Source of the DNA: TMED14 sp041158165
GTDB lineage: Bacteria; Bacteroidota; Bacteroidia; Flavobacteriales; Schleiferiaceae
Length of the DNA: 17,481 nt
Reading direction: 5' to 3'
NCBI GenBank assembly: GCA_041158165.1
Contig: JBEBBW010000031.1
Coordinates: forward strand, 1 to 17,481
Shown one piece after another: positions 1 through 5,999 of the stretch (its first letter is position 1; the number at the start of each line of letters is the position of its first letter). Made by a program: the position numbers and the translations under genes. The notes under the pieces were generated by a model, which saw nothing but the letters and a program-made list of their open reading frames with translations, had not been told where the DNA came from and made no database searches.

Positions 1-2
1 AC

Positions 3-458
3 GGTAGCCAGACGTGGTGGGCTATCGGTGCGACCGCGGCGACGGACCGCCCGTGCATGTACAACGACGAGTGGATCTTCCATGCCGACGGCACGGTGGA
101 CTACGACACCAAGGGCGACATTTGGGCAGAAACCTATATGGGCGTAGCGGCCGACGGCTGCCATCCCGAAAGCGTGCTGACCGGCGCCAAGGTGGCCTGG
201 GGCAGTGGGTCTCATGCCTTTTCACTGATTCCGGCGGGCGGCACCGTGACGCGCGACCAGCTCAAAATGGAGGGGCTTGGCGCCTTCATCGGCCTGCCCA
301 AGGCGGCGAACGGCGGCGAAGTGTTTGCGCCGATTAACTCAATTACCTACGATATTTTGTGGACGAACGAAGACACCGCTACGGGCGTCCGCACCATGGA
401 AATTGAGGTAAACTGGGGCACCGGCCTGTGGCGCTTCACGCTAAGGTCTAATCCCTAA
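3..458 (+). CDS. C-terminal part of a surface glycan-binding-type protein (5' end outside window)
   Basis: The reading frame is open from the first bases of the window to a TAA at 456-458, so only about 151 C-terminal residues are visible. The domain is rich in Trp and Gly, with GSQTWWAIGA at the start, then MYNDEWIFHADGTVDYDTKG and a final WGTGLWRFTL strand. From memory, this resembles the last domain of PKD/SusE-like lipoproteins found next to SusD in flavobacterial laminarin loci. Those proteins are thought to sit on the outer membrane and bind glucan. The TAA overlaps the ATG of the GH16 gene by one base (TAATG), so the two genes are surely co-transcribed. The N-terminus and any lipobox are outside the window. 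Family assignment is moderate; the coding status is firm. Confidence 0.7.
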   Translation, partial: GSQTWWAIGATAATDRPCMYNDEWIFHADGTVDYDTKGDIWAETYMGVAADGCHPESVLTGAKVAWGSGSHAFSLIPAGGTVTRDQLKMEGLGAFIGLPKAANGGEVFAPINSITYDILWTNEDTATGVRTMEIEVNWGTGLWRFTLRSNP

Positions 459-1600
459 TGGCTCGCTGGATGCTGCTTAGCGCGCTAGCATTGGTCGCCT
501 GCGGAACCACCGAGGTGCCGTACCTGGTCGCCGACGACGTGCGGCTGGACGAGGGCAATGCAACCCTGGTGCGCAGCTTGAACGTTGAATTGAGTGAGCC
601 AGCTCCTCGGGCGACGTCTGCCCGGGTGGAGTTTATAGGCCAAACAGCGACAGCGGGCGAGGATTTCACTGCCTTTTCGGGTACGGTCACCTGGCCCAAA
701 GGGGAGAAGCGCGCCGTGGTCGACTTGGAAGTTCGCGGCGACAGCGCGTACGAACCCGACGAAACGCTGTGGGCCTCGTTTTCGCAACCGGAACACGTGC
801 TGCTGCCGAATCCCTTTTTCACGGTAACCCTTGAAAACGACGACGCGTACTCGGGTGCCGACAGCGGCTACGTAACCCCGACGACCTACCCCGGTTATTC
901 CTTGGTTTGGGCCGAGGAATTTGACGGTGTGGCCTTGAATAGTGCGAACTGGAACTACGAAACGGGCGCCACGGGCTGGGGCAACAACGAACTTCAGTTT
1001 TACCGGAACGACCCGGGCAACGTGCGCGTTGAAAACGGCAGAATGATTATTACTGCCCGCAAGGAGCAGTTCGGCGGCGCCGAATACACGTCGGCACGAG
1101 TGACCACCAAGGGCAAAAAAGAGTTTCAGTACGGACGCATCGACATCCGCGCCAAACTGCCCAAGGGCCAAGGAATTTGGCCGGCGCTGTGGATGCTGGG
1201 CGCCAACATTAGCCAAGTAGGCTGGCCGTCCTGCGGCGAGACCGACATCATGGAGCTCATCGGCCACCAACCCAACAAGGTGCACGGAACTGCCCACTGG
1301 GGCACTACGCCGCCGAGCACCTACCGCACCGGAACCTACACCCTCACCGAGGGCGATTTTTCGCAGGAATACCACGTGTTTAGCTTGATTTGGGTCGAAA
1401 ATTCCATGCAGTTTTTGGTCGACGACCAGCTCTACCACACCGTCAACGTGGGGCACGTAAGCCCCGCTACGTACCGCCACAATGCGCCGTTTTTCTTCAT
1501 CGCCAACGTGGCGGTAGGCGGAAACTGGCCTGGTTCGCCCGACGCGAGCACCGTTTTTCCGCAATCGATGTACGTGGACTACATCCGCGTGTTTCAGTAA
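458..1600 (+). CDS. GH16 family endo-beta-glucanase lipoprotein with N-terminal Calx-beta domain (laminarinase-like)
   Basis: This 380-residue protein begins with a lipoprotein signal (MARWMLLSALALVAC, lipidated Cys15). Residues about 20-130 form a Calx-beta-type immunoglobulin-like domain, with FIGQTATAGEDFTAFSGTVT and EPDETLWASF as typical pieces. Residues about 148-380 are a GH16 catalytic domain: YSLVWAEEFDG, GWGNNELQFY, FQYGRIDIRAKLPKGQGIWP and a closing MYVDYIRVFQ. The active-site motif is ETDIME, with nucleophile Glu261, Asp263 and acid/base Glu266 (the ExDxxE form; Thr stands where Ile is common). GH16 enzymes of this type hydrolyse internal beta-1,3 or beta-1,3/1,4 bonds. The likely location is the outer membrane surface or periplasm. 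It sits between a glycan-binding-type gene and a secreted binding-module gene, supporting a laminarin-type substrate; exact linkage specificity is inferred. Confidence 0.93.
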   Translation: MARWMLLSALALVACGTTEVPYLVADDVRLDEGNATLVRSLNVELSEPAPRATSARVEFIGQTATAGEDFTAFSGTVTWPKGEKRAVVDLEVRGDSAYEPDETLWASFSQPEHVLLPNPFFTVTLENDDAYSGADSGYVTPTTYPGYSLVWAEEFDGVALNSANWNYETGATGWGNNELQFYRNDPGNVRVENGRMIITARKEQFGGAEYTSARVTTKGKKEFQYGRIDIRAKLPKGQGIWPALWMLGANISQVGWPSCGETDIMELIGHQPNKVHGTAHWGTTPPSTYRTGTYTLTEGDFSQEYHVFSLIWVENSMQFLVDDQLYHTVNVGHVSPATYRHNAPFFFIANVAVGGNWPGSPDASTVFPQSMYVDYIRVFQ

Positions 1601-1635
1601 CCGATAACTATCCTTTTTCTTAATACTAACCAACT

Positions 1636-2973
1636 ATGAAACAACTCCTTACTCTGGTGGCGGTGCTTTCGGCTTTTGCCGGCTTCGCCCAAAAGCAGGT
1701 AACCTTCATCGTCGACATGCGCGGCTATACTGGCGCGAACTACGCCGGCGTATTTGTGAACGGAACCTGGAACAACTGGTGCGGAACCTGCAACCCGCTC
1801 ACCGACCCTGAAAACGACTCGGTGTGGACGGCGACCTTGCCGATCACCGCCGACTCGGTGGAATACAAGTTCACGCTGGACGGCTGGACCGGTCAAGAAA
1901 TGCTGACCGCGGGTTCAACGTGCACGAAAACGACCGGTACGTTCACGAACCGCTTCGCACGCCTCAACGGCGACACGATCCTCACGGGCGTGTGCTGGCA
2001 AGCCTGCGCAAGCTGCACGGGCGTGAAGTACGCCACCTGGCAAGTCAATATGGCCAACGTGACGGTAGACACCACGGGTGTTTATGTTGCGGGCGGAACC
2101 GGAATGGGCCTGCCTGGCGACCACAAGATGGCGTTGATCCCGGGCACCACGCGCTACACCAAGACGCTGCGCAAGCCCACCGGCTGGTCTTCGGACTTCA
2201 CCTTCTTGAACGGAAACTGCCCGAGCTGGGGCTGTAAGGAAAACCTCGCGGGCAAGTCATGTGCAGTAGGTCCTTACAACGACCGCGGCATGTCGGCGAT
2301 GAACAGCGACTTCCACTTGCGCACCTGCTTCGGCGAGTGCACCACCGACGGAAGCTGCCCCGCCGCCGCCACCACCCAGAACATCACGTTCCAAGTGGAC
2401 ATGACCGGCCTCACGAGCACCTTCACTAACCTGTACGTTAGCGGCCAATTCAACAACTGGAGTGGCAACGCCAACCAGTTGACCGACCCCGACAACGACA
2501 ACGTCTACACGGTCACCTTGCCCTTGGCAACCGGCCAGTGGGAGTACAAGTACTCGATGGACAACTGGGCGAGCAGCGAGCAGCTTGCGCCCAACTCCAG
2601 CGATTCGCTTTGCACCAAAACCACCGGCGGCTTCACCAACCGCGTGCTTCAAAGCGTAAGCGGTCAGAACGACACGCTTGCGGTGGTGTGCTATGCTTCG
2701 TGCTTGGCTTGCGGCGCCGACGCTTCGCTGACCGAGGGCTTGATTTCAGCCCGCGTGTTCCCCAACCCTGCCCAAGGCTACTTCGCCGTGGAGGCGGGCG
2801 TTGCCGAAGCCATTCGCGTTGAGGTTACCAACCTCACCGGTCAAGTGGTGCACGTGGCGGAGTCTGCGAACGGCACCGCGCGCATTTCGACCGAGGGCTG
2901 GGCTCCGGCGGTATACTTCGTGCGCACCATCAGTGACCGCGGCCAGAACCTGGCTCGCGTGACGGTACAGTAA
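1636..2973 (+). CDS. T9SS-secreted protein with three tandem carbohydrate-binding-like E-set modules
   Basis: The 445-residue product has a Sec signal peptide (cut after FAGFAQ, about residue 19). Three related beta-sandwich modules follow at about 20-127, 128-240 and 249-359. Modules 1 and 3 are clear repeats: VTFIVDM/ITFQVDM, FVNGTWNNW/YVSGQFNNW, LTDPENDSVW/LTDPDNDNVY, then a Cys-rich end (CWQACASC, residues 120-127; CYASCLAC, 352-359). Module 2 is diverged and has its own Cys set. The fold resembles CBM48/CBM20-like starch-binding E-set domains and modules I recall attached to flavobacterial GH16 enzymes. Residues about 370-445 are a type A T9SS sorting domain starting VFPNPAQGYF, so the protein is exported and probably surface-anchored. 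No catalytic domain is present. Binding of beta-glucan is inferred from the neighbouring GH16 and GH3 genes. The ATG has no Shine-Dalgarno, as usual for the phylum. Confidence 0.88.
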   Translation: MKQLLTLVAVLSAFAGFAQKQVTFIVDMRGYTGANYAGVFVNGTWNNWCGTCNPLTDPENDSVWTATLPITADSVEYKFTLDGWTGQEMLTAGSTCTKTTGTFTNRFARLNGDTILTGVCWQACASCTGVKYATWQVNMANVTVDTTGVYVAGGTGMGLPGDHKMALIPGTTRYTKTLRKPTGWSSDFTFLNGNCPSWGCKENLAGKSCAVGPYNDRGMSAMNSDFHLRTCFGECTTDGSCPAAATTQNITFQVDMTGLTSTFTNLYVSGQFNNWSGNANQLTDPDNDNVYTVTLPLATGQWEYKYSMDNWASSEQLAPNSSDSLCTKTTGGFTNRVLQSVSGQNDTLAVVCYASCLACGADASLTEGLISARVFPNPAQGYFAVEAGVAEAIRVEVTNLTGQVVHVAESANGTARISTEGWAPAVYFVRTISDRGQNLARVTVQ

Positions 2974-2998
2974 GCAAAATTGGTGTTGATGTACCCCT

Positions 2999-3028
2999 AA
3001 GGGGAGGGGTTTTGCCCCTCCCCTTTTT
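2999..3028 (+). terminator. Strong intrinsic terminator or processing hairpin between the T9SS gene and the GH3 gene
   Basis: The arms AAGGGGAGGGG (2999-3009) and CCCCTCCCCTT (3015-3025) pair without mismatch around the 5-nt loop TTTTG. The descending arm runs into a T-tract (3024-3028), giving a GC-rich stem of 9 to 11 pairs plus U-run. It starts 25 nt after the stop of the upstream gene and ends only 14 nt before the GH3 start codon. Confidence 0.9.
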
Positions 3029-3042
3029 AATTTTCCTTTTTC

Positions 3043-5250
3043 ATGCGTTTCGGAACCCTTCTTCTTCTCGCCCTTCCGCTGGCAGCGTTCGCTCAGCGCA
3101 AGCCCGTTGCAGCCCGAGTTGACAGCGTACTGTCGCTTATGACGCTGCCCGAGGTCGTCGGCCAGACCAACCAGTACAACGGGTTTTGGAACGCAACCGG
3201 GCCCATGCCCGCCGGCAACGAGTGGGTCGAGCAGCGCGTGCGCGCGCTCAAGCAAGGCGGAGTAGGGTCCGTACTGAACGTGGCTGGGGTGGACCAAGTC
3301 CGCGCCCTGCAAAAAGTGGCGGTCGAAGAGACCCGCCTGGGAATTCCCCTGATTTTTGGCCTGGACGTGATCCACGGCTACCAAACGCTGAGCCCAATTC
3401 CGCTGGCCGAAGCCGCCAGCTGGGACCTTGAGGCCATTCAAAATTCTGCCCGCGCCGCCGCCCTCGAGGCCACGGCCGACGGGATCAACTGGACCTTCGC
3501 CCCCATGGTCGACATCAGCCGCGATCCGCGCTGGGGCCGCGTCATGGAAGGCGCCGGCGAAGACCCCTACCTCGGATCGCGCATCGCCGAAGCCCGCGTG
3601 CGCGGATTTCAGGGCGACAACTTGAGCGACCCCACTACCCTGGCCGCGTGCTTAAAGCACTTCGCGGGCTACGGGTTTCCGGTCTCGGGCAAGGACTACC
3701 ACACGACCGACTACAGCGCCCACACGCTCTACAACTGGATTTTGCCGCCGTTTGAGGCCGGCGTGAAGGCGGGCGCCGCCACCGTCATGAATGCGTTCAG
3801 TGCGGCCAACGGCATTCCCGCGACCGGCGATTCTGCGCTCGTTTGGGGCGAACTGCGCCGCCGCATGGGCTTCGGTGGGGTGCTGGTTTCGGACTGGGGT
3901 TCCATCGGCGAAATGATTCCCCACGGCTACGCTAGCGACCTGAGCGACGCCGCCGACCGCGCGCTGGCCGCAGGCTGCGACATCGATATGGAGTCCGACG
4001 CCTACCTGCGCCACGGGGTAGCGCTCGCCCGCCGCACTACGGCCGACAGCCTTCGGTTTCGCGAGGCGGCCCGCCGAATTTTAACACTGAAGTTTGAATT
4101 GGGGTTGATGGACGACCCCTACCGTTACTGCAACGCCGCCAAGCCGGACGTCAGGCCGGCGATGTACGGCATGGCCGTCAAATCGTCGGTCCTCCTCAAA
4201 AACAGCGGCGTGCTGCCGCTGGGCACAGGGAAGCGCGTCGGCCTAACCGGGCCAATGGCCGCCGAGAAAAACGGCGTGCTGGGCAACTGGCGTGTTTCGG
4301 CCAAGGACCAGTCAGCGCAGTCGCTCGCTGAAGCGGTTTCGGGCCAATGGACCTTCGCGGCCTCGGCGCCGCACTCGGTGGGCACCGAAGCCTTTCACGC
4401 GGAACTGACGATTAATACCACCGACACCAAAGCCAACGACATGGCCATCAAGGCACTGCGCAACCAGGATGTGCTGGTGCTGGCCGTGGGCGAGCACGGC
4501 TACGAATCGGGCGAAGGGCGAAGCCGCGCGTCGCTGCGCTTAAGTGCGGTGCAGCAGGACTTAATCCGCAAGGCGGTTAAAACGGGCAAGCCCGTGATCT
4601 TGGTCGTCTACGCCGGTCGTCCGCTCGTACTCGAGCCATGGATTCAGGAAGGCGCGGCCGCCATTCTTTGGGCTTGGCAGCCCGGCACCGCCGGGGGTCA
4701 AGCCGTCGCCGACGTGCTGTGTGGGAAAAGTGAGCCCTACGGCCGTTTGCCCATGACCTTTCCGCGCAGCGAGGGCCAAATTCCGCTGCACTACGACGCC
4801 TTCAGCACAGGCCGCCCCGGGCCCAAAGCCGAGGTTTTTTGGTCGCACTACACCGACGAGTCCAACGCGCCGGCCTACCCGTTTGGCTTCGGACTGAGCT
4901 ACACCACGTTTGCCTACGAGAACCTCAGGGTAGCCCAAACGACTACAGGATGGACCGCGACCGTAACGGTGAAGAACACGGGCACCAAGCCGGGCAGCGA
5001 CGTTGCGCAGCTCTACGTGGGCCGAGCGGGCAACGGACAGGTTTATCCGGTTAAAGCGCTTAAAGCGTTTCAGCGCGTTCACCTCGAACCTGGCGCCAGC
5101 GCCGACGTGGTGCTCGACCTGCCGCGCGAAGCCCTTGCGCAGCGCGACGGCAAAGGGCAGCGCATTGCGTTCACTCGCGGAACCCTTACCCTGACCGTCG
5201 GCCCGAACAGCGCCGAAGGCCTGTCCTGGACCACAACCCTCGAACCATGA
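3043..5250 (+). CDS. bglX: GH3 family periplasmic beta-glucosidase, BglX-like
   Basis: The 735-residue product starts with a signal peptide (MRFGTLLLLALPLAAFAQ). It contains the full GH3 layout: TIM-barrel domain (about 25-350), alpha/beta sandwich (about 375-590) and C-terminal fibronectin-III-like domain (about 630-735). Diagnostic motifs are PLIFGLDVIHG, the substrate-binding KHFAGYG (Lys205-His206), and VSDWGS with nucleophile Asp284. The loop YESGEGRSRASL supplies the probable acid/base Glu491 (Glu488 is the alternative). GH3 enzymes of this group release glucose from the non-reducing ends of beta-gluco-oligosaccharides, which fits processing of the products of the GH16 upstream. No T9SS domain is present, so a periplasmic role is likely. 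The stop codon overlaps the next start by 4 nt (ATGA at 5247-5250), indicating translational coupling to the Nudix regulator. Confidence 0.95.
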   Translation: MRFGTLLLLALPLAAFAQRKPVAARVDSVLSLMTLPEVVGQTNQYNGFWNATGPMPAGNEWVEQRVRALKQGGVGSVLNVAGVDQVRALQKVAVEETRLGIPLIFGLDVIHGYQTLSPIPLAEAASWDLEAIQNSARAAALEATADGINWTFAPMVDISRDPRWGRVMEGAGEDPYLGSRIAEARVRGFQGDNLSDPTTLAACLKHFAGYGFPVSGKDYHTTDYSAHTLYNWILPPFEAGVKAGAATVMNAFSAANGIPATGDSALVWGELRRRMGFGGVLVSDWGSIGEMIPHGYASDLSDAADRALAAGCDIDMESDAYLRHGVALARRTTADSLRFREAARRILTLKFELGLMDDPYRYCNAAKPDVRPAMYGMAVKSSVLLKNSGVLPLGTGKRVGLTGPMAAEKNGVLGNWRVSAKDQSAQSLAEAVSGQWTFAASAPHSVGTEAFHAELTINTTDTKANDMAIKALRNQDVLVLAVGEHGYESGEGRSRASLRLSAVQQDLIRKAVKTGKPVILVVYAGRPLVLEPWIQEGAAAILWAWQPGTAGGQAVADVLCGKSEPYGRLPMTFPRSEGQIPLHYDAFSTGRPGPKAEVFWSHYTDESNAPAYPFGFGLSYTTFAYENLRVAQTTTGWTATVTVKNTGTKPGSDVAQLYVGRAGNGQVYPVKALKAFQRVHLEPGASADVVLDLPREALAQRDGKGQRIAFTRGTLTLTVGPNSAEGLSWTTTLEP

Positions 5251-5954
5251 GCCTCGAATCGGAACGCCAGCGGCTAAGTCCGTTTTTTCAGTTCGGCCAG
5301 TCCGTAGACTGCGTCGTATTTGGTTTTGACGGCGCCAGCTTGCAGATTCTCGTGATCGAGCGCGGTGCCAAACCGTTTTTCGGCTTCGAAGCCCTGCCGG
5401 GCGACCTCGTGCGCCTCGACGAAGACATTGACGAAGCGGCCACTCGAATCCTGCACGACTTAACCGGGCTTGACAACGTATTTCTTGACCAGCTTAAAAC
5501 GTTTGGGCGGGTCGACCGCCACCCCCTTGGCCGGGTGGTGACCACGGCGTTTTATTCGCTGATCAACCAAACCAAGTACAATCCGCGGCCCGCATCCTGG
5601 GCCGTGAAAGCGCGGTGGAAGTCACTCAGCGAACTCGAGGAAATGGCTTTTGACCACCGGGAACTGCTGCAGACGGCATTAGAAGCACTTCAACGCCAGG
5701 TGCGACAGCACCCCATTGGATTTGAACTGCTGCCTGAGGAATTCACGCTTGCGCAGCTGCAAACCCTCTACGAAGCGGTGCTCAATACGCAGTTCGACAA
5801 GGCCAACTTCCGCAAGAAAATCCTGAGCATGGAGGTCCTCAAGGCCCTCGACAAAACCCAGCAGGCGGTGCGCCACCGCCCCGCGCGCCTCTACCGCTTT
5901 GATACGCAGCGCTACACGTCGCTGGCAAAGCAAGGCTTCCTGTTTGAACTCTGA
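5247..5954 (+). CDS. Nudix-fold transcriptional regulator (NrtR/AraR-like), catalytically decayed
   Basis: The 235-residue product has an N-terminal Nudix domain (about 18-145) with the phrase VDCVVFGFDGASLQILVIER, and a C-terminal winged-helix region (about 150-235) containing LPEEFTLAQLQTLYEAVLN and NFRKKILSMEVL. This is the NrtR-type architecture. In Bacteroidota, members of the group such as AraR are known sugar-responsive repressors that bind a metabolite in the Nudix pocket. The Nudix box (residues 53-75) keeps Glu59, Arg67 and Gly74. The first Gly is Asp53, and the REUxEE core reads RILHDL, so the metal-binding glutamates are lost and hydrolase activity is unlikely. Overlap with the GH3 gene suggests control of this glucan locus or of downstream sugar metabolism. 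The effector is not predictable from sequence. Confidence 0.88.
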   Translation: MSLESERQRLSPFFQFGQSVDCVVFGFDGASLQILVIERGAKPFFGFEALPGDLVRLDEDIDEAATRILHDLTGLDNVFLDQLKTFGRVDRHPLGRVVTTAFYSLINQTKYNPRPASWAVKARWKSLSELEEMAFDHRELLQTALEALQRQVRQHPIGFELLPEEFTLAQLQTLYEAVLNTQFDKANFRKKILSMEVLKALDKTQQAVRHRPARLYRFDTQRYTSLAKQGFLFEL

Positions 5955-5956
5955 CC

Positions 5957-5972
5957 AAGCCCTAAGGGCTTT
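5957..5972 (+). terminator. Small hairpin after the GH3-regulator pair
   Basis: AAGCCC (5957-5962) pairs with GGGCTT (5966-5971) around the loop TAA, two bases after the regulator's stop codon. It is followed by only a very short T-run, so as a terminator it is weak. The descending arm abuts the sigma-54-like element, so it could also be a regulatory palindrome. Confidence 0.35.
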
Positions 5973-5987
5973 GGCACGGGGCTTGAG
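5972..5987 (+). promoter_or_regulatory. Sigma-54-like -24/-12 promoter for the DUF5686 gene
   Basis: TGGCACG (5972-5978), four bases, then TTGAG (5983-5987) matches the sigma-54 pattern TGGCACG-N4-TTGCW except for A instead of C at the -12 position. The GG and the -12 G are exactly 12 nt apart. The implied start of transcription falls near 5998, almost on the GTG start codon. An overlapping TACCTTCG (5988-5995) also resembles the Bacteroidota sigma-A -7 element TAnnTTTG with one mismatch, though no well-spaced -33 TTG is evident. Which sigma factor is used is unresolved. Confidence 0.4.
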
Positions 5988-5999
5988 TACCTTCGTGCC

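Noticed and set aside
485..1633. Long minus-strand open frame (382 aa) opposite the GH16 gene
   Set aside because: It lies fully antisense to a gene with clear GH16 motifs and has no recognisable domain; it is a GC-rich shadow frame.
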